Source: Clostridia bacterium (GTDB lineage: Bacteria; Bacillota; Clostridia; Christensenellales; Borkfalkiaceae). From it: 64,000 nt of DNA. Under the pieces are notes generated by a model, which was given only the letters and a program-made list of their open reading frames with translations, did not search any database and had not been told where the DNA came from. Location: the NCBI GenBank assembly GCA_017545865.1, contig JAFWXO010000009.1:62001-126000 (forward strand). Reading direction: 5' to 3'. Each line of letters starts with the position of its first letter. Position 1 is the stretch's first letter. The translations under genes and the position numbers were made by a program. This document shows positions 16,444 through 25,420 of the stretch, piece after piece.

Positions 16444-18954
16444 ATGAAGAAGTTTTTCATTTACTCTTTATCGATAATAGCCGTGCTCTTTTGTTCGCTC
16501 GCCGTTTGTTTCGGGAGCGGTTTTTTGCGCGTTAAAGCAGATACGGTGGAAAAGGTTAAGGTTGAAACGTTCTTGCCGTCTTCCGCGCTTGAACTTTACG
16601 ATTTAACTTCTCCCCTTTCCGTTTGCTATTCTGAAAGCGGTTACTTAGTTATTACCGAGCACGTTAAAAATGACGATGGCACTTCACTTTTTGATAGAAT
16701 TTCCGTTTACGATCCAACTTCTCAAAAATACGTTCAAATTCCCGAGCATCAAACTATTTACAACGTTACCCACGCAAGTGAGTGGAACGGGTATATATTC
16801 TACTTATCAAGTTCAAAACTTTACTCTTTAACAACGAGCGATCTTTCCGCTCCGCCGATAGATACGGGCGTAACGAGTTCAAACTTCTTCCATATCAAAG
16901 GCGAGTTTTTATTAACCAACACCAACAATACCATTGAAATTTATAAAATTGCAGTTGAAAACAGCAATTTAACTTTTACAAAAACTTCCACCCTTAACTT
17001 CACAACTAAAAACGCCTTTATATCTAATGAAAACGATATTTACTATCTTTTCGGCGGAAAACTTTACTGTTATGAAACGGCTTCTTCCACAAGTTACGCG
17101 GTTTGTGACGTTTTAGTTGACGTTAACTACATGGCTGAACTTGGCGGTTACGTTTACTTAACTTCTTCAAGCGGTGTTTATAAAGTTTCAAAAGGCAAAA
17201 ACAAAACTCTTGAACTTATCCGTTCAACGAGCGCTACTGCAAGCGGGCTTGGCGAACTTGCTTCCCCGCAAGGCATTTCCGCCTATAACGGCGAACTCTT
17301 GATTGCAGACTCAACTTTAAAATCAATTCAAGGCTTGAGCGTTACGGGCGAGTTTACAACGTTTGCAATAACAACCGAGTCAACCGCAGATTATAGGCTT
17401 ACCGCAAAAGCGGATAAAATTTCGTTATCTGAAAACTTTATTTACACTTTAGACGACGGCAATCAAAACGGAAACGGCGTAACGTATAAGCGAATTGTTA
17501 AAACGGCGTTATCTCCTGAGAGTGAAAACCGCCACCAGTCAATAAGCCTTGAAAGTTTATACGTTGGCGAAGAAGGGCTTGACGTTAAGTATTTTGCTTG
17601 TTCAGATAATTTAGTTGCGATATATTTAGGCAAAACCATTTCTTTATATAATATTGAAAGCGGAGATTTAAAACTTGTTTACCAAATTGAAAGCGAATCG
17701 GTAACGAGCCTATTTTATCTTGACGGAGAGTTTTATTATACCGACTATGCTCTTTTAAATTTTGGCTACAACGCGGTTAATATTAAAAAAATCACTATCC
17801 CCACCGAAGAAAACGGCGAAACGGAATTTAAAGTTACCAAACTTAACGGCGATAACGAGATTGAGGGCGTTGCGCTCAACGCGTGTGTTGACGTGTTTGG
17901 GAATTTCTATATAGTAATAGGAGCATCGGTTGATTCGCCCGCCGAAAAAATTATCAAATACTCTAACGGCGATATAACAACCTTAGTAGAAACGGATAAA
18001 AAGTTTATCTCTTTTAAAACTGACTTTGCAGGCAACCTTTACGGGCTTTACGACGGCGGGGTTATTTACAAATACTCCACTCAAAACGGAGTTACCACCC
18101 TTAAAACGTATTCACTCGATACAGAAATTGTAATTATAGATATTGACTTAAATTACCGCTCTAACGTTTGTTACGCGCTTTCTACCGCTTGCATTTTAAA
18201 CACGGCTGACGATACGCTTGAAATTGCAAACTTATCGGAAGTTGGCAAGGCAAACGGGCTTTCAACCATTCTTTCAAGCGTTGACGGTAAGTTTATAACC
18301 GCCGATAAAAACGCAAAACTCTTTAAAGTTTCGCTTGGCGATTACGATCAAAACGGAAACTTTAAATCGATAACCCCCGTAACAAACCCCTATCCAAACA
18401 AAGAGTTTTTAATCGTTGACGAGATTGATAATTACTACTTGATTTCCTGCCAAGAAAAATTCGTTGCTCTCGTTAGAAAAACGGACACTATTTTCTCGCA
18501 AGACAAAAAGTTTATAACGGCAATCATAAGCGAAAGCGATTACTCTTTATTTGATATTAAAGTTAATAATAAACAAGGTTCTTATATAATCTCTAACGAC
18601 ACGAGCGTTTATTCAAAACCGTTATTTGCATCGGCATATAAAATTTCAACCCTTGAAAAAGGCTCTATCGTTTACGCTATTAAAGAAGTTGAGTTTAACG
18701 GCTCATCGTTAACGCTTATATCAGATAGTGAAAACGGCGAGCCTATCGGCTACGTGATAACGGGCTATTTAAACGGCGAAACGCAAACGCTCGTTACCAC
18801 TAAAACCGAAACTTCTAACGTTGTTGGCGGTGACGGAAAGCGCCACTTCAACACCGTTTTGATGATTTTAATAATCGCCTTTACCGTAACTGCAACCGCG
18901 CTCTTTATCGAAAAGAAACTTATTTTTGATAAGGAAGACGGGAATAAAAATTAA
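16444..18954 (+). CDS. Large exported beta-propeller/SH3-like protein with C-terminal membrane anchor
   Basis: An 836-residue protein with a signal peptide (FIYSLSIIAVLFCSLAVCFG), many propeller-like repeats through residues 40-690 (for example LASPQGISAYNGELLIADST, which is NHL-like, and KFISFKTDFAGNLYGLYDGG), an SH3b-like domain near 715-785 (SVYSKPLFASAYKISTLEKG), and a C-terminal membrane helix (FNTVLMILIIAFTVTATALF) with a short charged tail. It should face the outside of the cell membrane. Function is unknown. The same end structure in the 236-residue protein at 14953 suggests a related pair. Codon use matches the host. Confidence 0.75.
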   Translation: MKKFFIYSLSIIAVLFCSLAVCFGSGFLRVKADTVEKVKVETFLPSSALELYDLTSPLSVCYSESGYLVITEHVKNDDGTSLFDRISVYDPTSQKYVQIPEHQTIYNVTHASEWNGYIFYLSSSKLYSLTTSDLSAPPIDTGVTSSNFFHIKGEFLLTNTNNTIEIYKIAVENSNLTFTKTSTLNFTTKNAFISNENDIYYLFGGKLYCYETASSTSYAVCDVLVDVNYMAELGGYVYLTSSSGVYKVSKGKNKTLELIRSTSATASGLGELASPQGISAYNGELLIADSTLKSIQGLSVTGEFTTFAITTESTADYRLTAKADKISLSENFIYTLDDGNQNGNGVTYKRIVKTALSPESENRHQSISLESLYVGEEGLDVKYFACSDNLVAIYLGKTISLYNIESGDLKLVYQIESESVTSLFYLDGEFYYTDYALLNFGYNAVNIKKITIPTEENGETEFKVTKLNGDNEIEGVALNACVDVFGNFYIVIGASVDSPAEKIIKYSNGDITTLVETDKKFISFKTDFAGNLYGLYDGGVIYKYSTQNGVTTLKTYSLDTEIVIIDIDLNYRSNVCYALSTACILNTADDTLEIANLSEVGKANGLSTILSSVDGKFITADKNAKLFKVSLGDYDQNGNFKSITPVTNPYPNKEFLIVDEIDNYYLISCQEKFVALVRKTDTIFSQDKKFITAIISESDYSLFDIKVNNKQGSYIISNDTSVYSKPLFASAYKISTLEKGSIVYAIKEVEFNGSSLTLISDSENGEPIGYVITGYLNGETQTLVTTKTETSNVVGGDGKRHFNTVLMILIIAFTVTATALFIEKKLIFDKEDGNKN

Positions 18955-18965
18955 CTTTTAACGTT

Positions 18966-18999
18966 AAAACACCTGCTATTTTTGGGCAGGTGTTTAAAA
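18966..18999 (+). terminator. Terminator-like hairpin after the 836-residue protein gene
   Basis: Ten-pair stem AAACACCTGC/GCAGGTGTTT (18967-18976 with 18986-18995). The T tract is short. Confidence 0.7.
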
Positions 19000-19044
19000 A
19001 TGAAATACTTGTGAAAATTTTATTAAGATTTTGTAATATTCTTG

Positions 19045-19073
19045 TTGACTTTAACATAAGTTAGGTGTATAAT
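19045..19073 (+). promoter_or_regulatory. Near-consensus sigma-A promoter of the small membrane-protein gene
   Basis: TTGACT, 17 bases, TATAAT. With the AGGAGGTAACT ribosome site at 19105 this is one of the strongest expression signals in the window. Confidence 0.85.
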
Positions 19074-19118
19074 TGCATTAGTTTATTATTAAACAAAAAT
19101 ACATAGGAGGTAACTTTC

Positions 19119-19475
19119 ATGAAGGCATTTTCCATCGTTGGTTTCGTTTGCTCGGTTGTTGGTTTAGTTCTTAGCTTTGTAGGTCTTTCTGCAACTATTA
19201 ACCCCATCTTCAACTTCTTAGCTCTCGTTCTTGCTATCGTTGGCCTTGTTTTCTCTGCTGTATCTGGCAAGAAACTCAAAGCTGCTGGTCAAGCAAGTGG
19301 TTTAGCTAAAGCAGGCTTAGTCGTTGGTATCATCGGCGTATGCTTCGCTGCTATTTTCGCGCTTTCTTGCGGTATGTGCAAAGTTTGCACTTGCGTAGAA
19401 GCTAAGAAATTAGGCGCTAAGGGCTGGTCTGACGTTGCTGACCTCATCAAGTCTGGCGCTGCTTCTATTAAGTAA
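19119..19475 (+). CDS. Small multi-pass membrane protein (DUF4190-like)
   Basis: 118 residues with three hydrophobic segments (about 5-30, 33-52 and 70-92) separated by the polar VSGKKLKAAGQASGLAKAG linker, which is typical of DUF4190-like proteins. A cysteine cluster (SCGMCKVCTC) follows the third helix. The function is unknown. Promoter and ribosome site are close to ideal, so it is probably abundant. It resembles the 87-residue protein at 20409 on the other side of lgt. Confidence 0.8.
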   Translation: MKAFSIVGFVCSVVGLVLSFVGLSATINPIFNFLALVLAIVGLVFSAVSGKKLKAAGQASGLAKAGLVVGIIGVCFAAIFALSCGMCKVCTCVEAKKLGAKGWSDVADLIKSGAASIK

Positions 19476-19498
19476 GCAAAACAAAATCCTTTAAAGAT

Positions 19499-19529
19499 AA
19501 AAGCGGTTTAGTTTTAAACCGCTTTTATA
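19499..19529 (+). terminator. Rho-independent terminator
   Basis: Stem AAAGCGGTTTA/TAAACCGCTTT followed by T residues, 25 bases after the stop codon of the 118-residue gene. Confidence 0.85.
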
Positions 19530-19561
19530 CTTTAAAAAATTTCACTTAGGAATTATTATTT

Positions 19562-20416
19562 ATGAATTATTTGCAAAATTTATGTTTCACCTTTTTGGGT
19601 AGAGATATTCCCGTTTACGGGTTTTTGATTATGGTCGGCGGTGTTTTATCCGTATCCGTTGCTCTAATCCTTCTTAAAAAGGTAAATCTTGAATTTTTTG
19701 ATTTTATGTGTTGCGTTGCGTTTATTATTATAGGCGCGTTCGTTGGCGCAAAACTTTTATCTATTATAACCGCATTAAAAGATATTATTGAATTTATTAA
19801 ACTTAAACCCCCGTTCTTTGAAGGCTTTATGATTATTATGCAAGGCGGTTTCGTTTTCTACGGCGGTTTAATAGGCGGTATAATTGCCCTTATACTCTAC
19901 TGTAAAGTTTGTAAAGTAAGTATACGCCCTTACATTTCCGTTGCAGCGGCAGCGCTCCCCTTAGGGCACGCGTTTGGTAGAGTTGGTTGTTTCTTTGCAG
20001 GTTGTTGCTACGGTATACCATATGACGGATGGCTTTCCCACACCTACACTCATGCCGATAATCCAACCGAAGGTTTGCTTGGCGTTCCAAGATTCCCCGT
20101 TCAATTACTCGAGGCGTGCTGTTTGCTTATTTTATTTGCAATTCTTTTGTATATCTTCTTTAAAAAGCCTAATAGTTATGCTACTACTATCGGTTATATT
20201 ATCGGTTACGGTATACTTAGATTTTGCCTTGAATTCTTGCGCGGAGATAAAGAACGCGGTGGTTTCTTAGGTGTTTCCACTTCTCAATGGATATCTATCT
20301 TGCTCGTTGCGGGCTTGATTGCTATAATTATTATTTACAATCATCAAAAAAAGAAAAAAGCGCTTGAAAATTCTCAAGCGATAGAAAATAACAAAGGAGA
20401 AACAACAAGTGAATAA
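19562..20416 (+). CDS. lgt: Prolipoprotein diacylglyceryl transferase (Lgt family)
   Basis: Integral membrane enzyme that moves a diacylglyceryl group from phosphatidylglycerol to the lipobox cysteine of prolipoproteins. 284 residues with about seven membrane segments. Family features are the FYGGLIGG loop, GRVGCFFAGCCYG (the Lgt signature arginine lies here) and the C-terminal RFCLEFLRGD. The position of the conserved histidine (His103 in E. coli, HGGLIG) is tyrosine here, and the signature has extra cysteines, as in a clostridial Lgt-like subgroup. It may therefore be a paralogue rather than the canonical enzyme. The gene overlaps the next one by eight bases. Confidence 0.85.
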   Translation: MNYLQNLCFTFLGRDIPVYGFLIMVGGVLSVSVALILLKKVNLEFFDFMCCVAFIIIGAFVGAKLLSIITALKDIIEFIKLKPPFFEGFMIIMQGGFVFYGGLIGGIIALILYCKVCKVSIRPYISVAAAALPLGHAFGRVGCFFAGCCYGIPYDGWLSHTYTHADNPTEGLLGVPRFPVQLLEACCLLILFAILLYIFFKKPNSYATTIGYIIGYGILRFCLEFLRGDKERGGFLGVSTSQWISILLVAGLIAIIIIYNHQKKKKALENSQAIENNKGETTSE

Positions 20417-20672
20417 CGCAAAAGGCTTTATAATTGCAAGTTTAGTTCTCGGCATCGTTGCTTGCGTTATGTGTTGGTATGGCGTAACGAGTTTAATTTC
20501 TGTTGGCGCAGCAATCGTTGGTTTAGTTTTTGCTATTAAGTTTGGTAAAGCCTACCCCGGCGCTATGGCAACCGCGGCGCTTATTTTGAACATCGTTGCA
20601 ACTTCACTTGCAGCGCTTTCCTTCTTCACTTGCGGGCTTTGTTATATGACGGCTTGCATAGCGTTAATGTAA
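20409..20672 (+). CDS. Small membrane protein (DUF4190-like) coupled to lgt
   Basis: 87 residues, three hydrophobic segments (about 6-22, 27-45 and 53-80), glycine/alanine-rich, with a cysteine-rich end (FFTCGLCYMTACIA). The start is GTG at 20409, inside the end of lgt, with AAAGGAG eight bases upstream, so translation is coupled. It looks like a shorter relative of the 118-residue protein upstream of lgt. The function is unknown. Confidence 0.75.
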   Translation: MNNAKGFIIASLVLGIVACVMCWYGVTSLISVGAAIVGLVFAIKFGKAYPGAMATAALILNIVATSLAALSFFTCGLCYMTACIALM

Positions 20673-20685
20673 TTTATTAAAAATT

Positions 20686-20716
20686 AAAACGACTGTGAAA
20701 TTTCACAGTCGTTTTT
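20686..20716. terminator. Bidirectional terminator between the lgt operon and dnaJ
   Basis: Perfect palindrome with arms AAAACGACTGTGAAA; T runs on both strands. It ends both converging operons. Confidence 0.9.
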
Positions 20717-20724
20717 TATTTACA

Positions 20725-21843
20725 TTAACCGTCAACACCGAACAAACTGTCCATAGCGTCAACGTATTTTTTCATTTTATCGTATTGCTTAACGTCAACT
20801 TCCGCGTCAAAGGCTTCAAGCGCCTTTTTCTCGGCTTTATTAAGCTTAGTTGGAACTTCCACAACTATCGTAACGTACAAGTCGCCAACACCTTGCCTTG
20901 ACTTTATACCCTTACCGCGAACGACCATAAGTTTTCCGCTTTGAGTGCCTTCGGGGATAGTGAGTTCATAAGCATCGTCAAGCGTGGGAATATCCACCTT
21001 TCCACCAAGGCACGCCGTTTTATAAGAAATGGGAACTTCAACGTAAAGATCAAAGTTTTTGCGCTTAAAGAGTTTGTGCGGTAAAAGTTTGAACACAACG
21101 ATTAAGTCGCCCGCTTCTCCACCAACGGTTGAAGCGTTACCAAACCCACGCTTTCTCATATACGAATTGTTATCCGCGCCTGCGGGAATATCGAGCGTTA
21201 CGGTTGTTGCCGTGCGGTTATAACCCTTGCCTTGACAATACTCGCACTTCTCCGTTATCTTCTTACCCGTGCCCTTACAATCAGTACACGGTTTAACGCT
21301 GATTGAACGGAAGAAACCACCGCCAGAAACGTATTGAACTTGACCAGTGCCTTTGCAGGTTGAACAAGTTGTATAAGCCGTTCCGTTTTTCGCGCCCGTG
21401 CCTTTGCAGTGAGAACAAGGCTCGTTTCTATTATACTTTATTTCACGCTTACAGCCCTTTGCCGCATCTAAAAATGAAAGTTCAACTTCCAAGGTTACGT
21501 CAGAGCCTTTTTTATTTTGCTCCGTTCTCGCGTTTGATCCACCGCCCGTAAAGGAACTGAAAATATCGCCGAAAATATCGCCGAAACCACCAAAGCCACC
21601 GTCACCGCCAAAGTTGAAACCACCCATGCCGGGGTTTTCAAGTTCAAAGTCGTACTTTTTTCTCTTTTCGGGATCGGAAAGCGTTTCGTTCGCTTCGTTG
21701 ATTTCCTTAAATTTTTGCGCCGCCTTTTCGTCCCCAGGGTGTAAATCTGGGTGATATTGACGGGCAAGTTTTCTATATTGAGTTTTAATTTGGTCTTGCG
21801 TGGCGTTTTTATCCACACCCAAAATTTCGTAATAGTTAGCCAT
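20725..21843 (-). CDS. dnaJ: Chaperone protein DnaJ
   Basis: Hsp40 co-chaperone that stimulates DnaK ATPase and hands it unfolded clients. J domain with HPD at residues 31-33, G/F-rich linker (GGFNFGGDGGFGGFGDIFG), four CxxCxGxG zinc motifs (CSHCKGTG, CSTCKGTG, CTDCKGTG, CEYCQGKG), then the two substrate-binding beta domains. 372 residues is normal. Last gene of the hrcA operon, separated from dnaK by two YgjV-like genes. No separate promoter or CIRCE element is seen in front of it. Confidence 0.97.
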   Translation of the reverse strand: MANYYEILGVDKNATQDQIKTQYRKLARQYHPDLHPGDEKAAQKFKEINEANETLSDPEKRKKYDFELENPGMGGFNFGGDGGFGGFGDIFGDIFSSFTGGGSNARTEQNKKGSDVTLEVELSFLDAAKGCKREIKYNRNEPCSHCKGTGAKNGTAYTTCSTCKGTGQVQYVSGGGFFRSISVKPCTDCKGTGKKITEKCEYCQGKGYNRTATTVTLDIPAGADNNSYMRKRGFGNASTVGGEAGDLIVVFKLLPHKLFKRKNFDLYVEVPISYKTACLGGKVDIPTLDDAYELTIPEGTQSGKLMVVRGKGIKSRQGVGDLYVTIVVEVPTKLNKAEKKALEAFDAEVDVKQYDKMKKYVDAMDSLFGVDG

Positions 21844-21845
21844 AA

Positions 21846-22472
21846 TTATACCTGTATATTTTTACGATTTGATAATAATTTTTTAAAAGTTTCTTTATAG
21901 TCTTTTCTATCGTAGCGAATAATTGCAATAAGTGACGATATGCACACTGCAACGTCGTTAATAAGCGAAACGTAATAGAGATTGAACGCGCTGTTTAAAA
22001 CGAAAAAGAGCGCGAACACAACGCCGAGTAGCCTATACGCTTTACGGCTAATGATAAAGTAAGCCGTAACTTCAAGCATACTACCGATAAGCGGAAAAAT
22101 ATTCTTCCAAGTTTGCCAAAAGATTATGCCTATTGCTATTTGGAAGGCAATAAAGATAAATAGCCAAATTTTGCTATTTGCCCAACTGTGCTTTTCCCTT
22201 TGCATAAATACTATTGCTTGAAAAACGCAAACGCCGTTAGTAAGCGCCGTTACGAAATCGCCTTGCAACAAAAAGTAAACCACCCAACACGATACCGAAC
22301 TCATTGCGAAAATGATAGAGAAAATTCTCTTTTTCATTTGGAATTCAATAACTCTAAGTATGGTTGCCATAACGCCGAAAGCGTTAAATAAAACCAAATA
22401 CCAAATTCCTAATTTGGAAAGAGCGGATACCATACTCGTAGCAACGGTTGAGATTGAGAGTAAGTTAAGCAT
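21846..22472 (-). CDS. YgjV-family inner-membrane protein (second copy in the heat-shock operon)
   Basis: 208 residues with about eight short membrane helices. The pattern GIWYLVLFNAFGVMATILRVIEFQMKKR (shown in part), FLLQGDFVTALTNGVCVFQAIVF and LPRYD-like end (IIRYDRKDYKE) matches the Imp-YgjV family of uncharacterised membrane proteins. Function is unknown. Its ATG lies inside the end of the preceding gene (AATGCTTAA), and it ends two bases before dnaJ, so it is part of the heat-shock operon. Confidence 0.8.
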   Translation of the reverse strand: MLNLLSISTVATSMVSALSKLGIWYLVLFNAFGVMATILRVIEFQMKKRIFSIIFAMSSVSCWVVYFLLQGDFVTALTNGVCVFQAIVFMQREKHSWANSKIWLFIFIAFQIAIGIIFWQTWKNIFPLIGSMLEVTAYFIISRKAYRLLGVVFALFFVLNSAFNLYYVSLINDVAVCISSLIAIIRYDRKDYKETFKKLLSNRKNIQV

Positions 22473-23076
22473 TAGTATTTCCCTTTTTTAAAAGATTGAT
22501 ATAATAACCCCTATCGTATCTTACGATAGATATAAAGGCGGAAATACAACCGAACACGTCGTTTAAAAGCGCGATGGGATAGAACTTGAACGCGCTGTTC
22601 ATCACCCAAAACGATAAGGTTATAAAACCGAGTAACCTATACTTTCTCTTGTCGAAAACAAAATAGCAAAAAACGTTAAACACGCCTGCAAATATAGGAA
22701 ATATATCGTGCCAAACTTTAAAGAAGATAACGCCTAAAGTGATTTGAACGATTAGGAAAAAGAAAAGCCAAAATTTAGACCTTGCCCAAGCGTATTTTTC
22801 CCTATTTAAAAAGATAACGCCTTGAATAACGCACACTAAATTTACTATCGCCGAAACGAAATCGCCGTAGAAAATAAAGTAGCATAGCCAACAAGTTGAC
22901 GCAAGAAGCGCAAAGGTAAGTATCGTTGAGCGCGTTTTGAATTGAAATTCCGTTACTTTTAAAAGTATTGCAATAACGCCAAAGGCGTTAAGTATAATAT
23001 AATACCAAACGCCGATTGATTGTAAATTATGTACCATCGCCGATGAAAAATCGGCGATGGAAAGTAAGTTGTTCAT
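22465..23076 (-). CDS. YgjV-family inner-membrane protein (first copy in the heat-shock operon)
   Basis: 203 residues, clearly a paralogue of the next gene: GVWYYIILNAFGVIAILLKV against GIWYLVLFNAFGVMATILRV, and YGDFVSAIVNLVCVIQGVIF against QGDFVTALTNGVCVFQAIVF. About eight membrane helices. It starts three bases after the dnaK stop codon without a clear ribosome site, so it is probably translated by reinitiation. Function is unknown. The tandem arose by duplication. Confidence 0.8.
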   Translation of the reverse strand: MNNLLSIADFSSAMVHNLQSIGVWYYIILNAFGVIAILLKVTEFQFKTRSTILTFALLASTCWLCYFIFYGDFVSAIVNLVCVIQGVIFLNREKYAWARSKFWLFFFLIVQITLGVIFFKVWHDIFPIFAGVFNVFCYFVFDKRKYRLLGFITLSFWVMNSAFKFYPIALLNDVFGCISAFISIVRYDRGYYINLLKKGNTNA

Positions 23077-23079
23077 AGA

Positions 23080-24876
23080 TTAGGATTGATGGAATTCAGT
23101 ATCGCCATCCGCGTTAGCGTCAGCGCCACCTGGTTGACCGCCTGCTTGTTGATAAAGTTTAGCAAAGATTGCTTGCGCTTCGTTTGAAAGTTTTTCGGTT
23201 GCCGCTTTAATTCTATCGTTATCGTTAGATTCAAGTTCGGTTTTTGCTTCCTTTATAAGTTCTTCAAGTTTAGCCTTGTCTTCTTCGGGAAGTTTATCGC
23301 CGTTTTCTTTGAGGGCTTTTTCCATTTGGAAAATCATACCGTCAAGCGCGTTTCTGTTATCAACGGCTTCTTTTCTCTTCTTGTCTTCTTCTTCGTATTG
23401 TTCAGCTTCTTTTACAGCCTTGTTGATTTCGTCTTCAGAAAGATTTGTGGAAGAAGTAATAGTGATGTCGGCAGATTTTTGAGTGCCAAGGTCTTTTGCG
23501 GTTACGTGAACGATACCGTTAGCGTCAATATCGAAAGTTACTTCAATTTGAGGAATTCCACGAGGAGCGGGAGCAATACCCGTAAGGTTGAATTGACCTA
23601 AAGTCTTGTTGTCTTTAGCGAACTTTCTTTCGCCTTGAAGAACGTGAATAGTAACTTCAGGTTGGTTATCCGCAGCGGTCGAGAACACTTGAGATTTCTT
23701 TGCGGGGATAGTAGTATTTCTTTCAATAAGCGGAGTGCAAACTCCACCTAAAGTTTCAATACCTAAGGTAAGCGGAGTAACGTCTAAAAGTAAAACGTCT
23801 TTAACTTCGCCGGTTAAAACGCCACCTTGAATTGCCGCGCCGATAGCAACGCACTCGTCGGGGTTGATCCCCTTGAACGGTTCTTTGCCAGTTACTTGTT
23901 TAACTCTTTCAATGACTGCCGGAATTCTAGTAGAACCACCAACCATAATAACTTTTGCAAGGTCGCCGTAAGAAAGACCAGCGTCTTTAAGCGCTTTGGT
24001 TAAAGGCTCGATAGTCATTTCAACTAAGTCAGAAGTGAGCGCATCGAATTTTTGTCTTGTAATAGTTTCGTCTAAGTGTTTAGGTCCTGTTGCATCCGCC
24101 GTGATGAACGGAAGGTTAACGTTAGTTGAAGTCATAGAAGAAAGTTCAATTTTAGCCTTTTCTGCCGCTTCTTTTAAACGTTGCATAGCCATTTTGTCTT
24201 TAGAAAGGTCAATGCCTTCTTTCTTTCTAAACTCGTCAACAAGATAGTCCATAACCTTCTTATCAAAGTCGTCACCGCCGAGCATATTGTTACCGCTCGT
24301 TGCTAAAACTTCGAAAACGCCGTCGCCAATATCCAAAATTGAAACGTCGAAAGTACCACCGCCAAGGTCGTAAATCATAACTTTGTGAGAAGTTGTGTCT
24401 TTATCCAAGCCGTAAGCAAGCGCAGCGGCAGTAGGTTCGTTGATAACGCGAAGAACGTTTAAGCCTGCAATTTTGCCCGCGTCTTTAGTGGCTTGGCGTT
24501 GCGCGTCGTTAAAGTATGCGGGGCAAGTGATAACCGCGTCTTTAACCGTTTCACCAAGATAACTTTCCGCATCCTTTTTAAGTTTAGAAAGAATCATAGC
24601 GGAAATTTCTTGCGGAGAGTATTTCTTTCCGTCAATCTCCACTTTATAATCAGAGCCCATGTGGCGCTTGATAGAAATAACCGTTCTATCGCTGTTAGCA
24701 ACCGCTTGACGCTTTGCTACTTGACCAACGAGTCTTTCCCCGTCTTTTTGAAAACCTACAACAGACGGAGTTGTTCTAGCGCCTTCCGCATTTGCAATAA
24801 CTACCGGTTCACCGCCTTCCATAACGGCAACGCAAGAGTTAGTTGTACCTAAGTCAATACCAATAATTTTACCCAT
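23080..24876 (-). CDS. dnaK: Chaperone protein DnaK (Hsp70)
   Basis: ATP-driven Hsp70 chaperone. Nucleotide-binding domain motifs: [19 protein letters not shown] (phosphate 1), [13 protein letters not shown] (phosphate 2) and [10 protein letters not shown] (adenosine). The interdomain linker is [18 protein letters not shown]-like and the substrate domain and helical lid follow. 598 residues with a short C-terminal tail, typical for Firmicutes. AAGGAG precedes ATG. Third gene of the CIRCE-controlled operon. Confidence 0.98.
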   Translation of the reverse strand: MGKIIGIDLGTTNSCVAVMEGGEPVVIANAEGARTTPSVVGFQKDGERLVGQVAKRQAVANSDRTVISIKRHMGSDYKVEIDGKKYSPQEISAMILSKLKKDAESYLGETVKDAVITCPAYFNDAQRQATKDAGKIAGLNVLRVINEPTAAALAYGLDKDTTSHKVMIYDLGGGTFDVSILDIGDGVFEVLATSGNNMLGGDDFDKKVMDYLVDEFRKKEGIDLSKDKMAMQRLKEAAEKAKIELSSMTSTNVNLPFITADATGPKHLDETITRQKFDALTSDLVEMTIEPLTKALKDAGLSYGDLAKVIMVGGSTRIPAVIERVKQVTGKEPFKGINPDECVAIGAAIQGGVLTGEVKDVLLLDVTPLTLGIETLGGVCTPLIERNTTIPAKKSQVFSTAADNQPEVTIHVLQGERKFAKDNKTLGQFNLTGIAPAPRGIPQIEVTFDIDANGIVHVTAKDLGTQKSADITITSSTNLSEDEINKAVKEAEQYEEEDKKRKEAVDNRNALDGMIFQMEKALKENGDKLPEEDKAKLEELIKEAKTELESNDNDRIKAATEKLSNEAQAIFAKLYQQAGGQPGGADANADGDTEFHQS

Positions 24877-24904
24877 AATTTTTACTCCTTATAATATATT
24901 TTGC

Positions 24905-25414
24905 TCAGTCACCGATAACCACAACTTGTGCGTATCTTATGACCTTATCGTTAAGTTTATATCCTTTTAAAAACACTTGTTTAACTGTGTTTGGGATTTC
25001 GTTTTCGCCTTTGGGGGCTTGCATAACCGCTTCGTGAAAATTCGGATCGAAAGGCTCGCCAACGGGGTTGATTTCCGTAACGCCTTCCGCTTGAAGCGTT
25101 TCACTAAACTGGCGCGCTATCATTTTTAAGCCTTCCATAGTCTTTTCATCTAAACTCATTGAAAGCGCTCTATCAAGCGTGTCGCCAACCACTAAAATTT
25201 TCTTGATAATATCAATCTTGCCGTCTTTATACGCGTTTATTCTCGTATCTTGATTTCTCTTTTTAAAATTTTCAAAATCGGCGGCAGTTCTAAGCCAACT
25301 ATCCTTAGTTGAAAGCGTTTCCGCCTTTGCCTTTTCAAGTTCAGCCTTTAAAACTTCGTTCTCGGCGGTTAAACTTTTAACCGTTGGTTTTTTTACTTGT
25401 TCGTTTTGTTCCAT
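24905..25414 (-). CDS. grpE: Nucleotide exchange factor GrpE
   Basis: 169 residues. Releases ADP from DnaK as a dimer. The long N-terminal coiled coil (about residues 12-60) leads into RTAADFENFKKRNQ, the four-helix part, and the C-terminal beta wing with GEPFDPNFHEAVMQ and VFLKGYKLNDKVIRYAQVVV. Length normal. It lies between hrcA and dnaK in the usual order. Confidence 0.96.
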   Translation of the reverse strand: MEQNEQVKKPTVKSLTAENEVLKAELEKAKAETLSTKDSWLRTAADFENFKKRNQDTRINAYKDGKIDIIKKILVVGDTLDRALSMSLDEKTMEGLKMIARQFSETLQAEGVTEINPVGEPFDPNFHEAVMQAPKGENEIPNTVKQVFLKGYKLNDKVIRYAQVVVIGD

Positions 25415-25420
25415 TTTATT

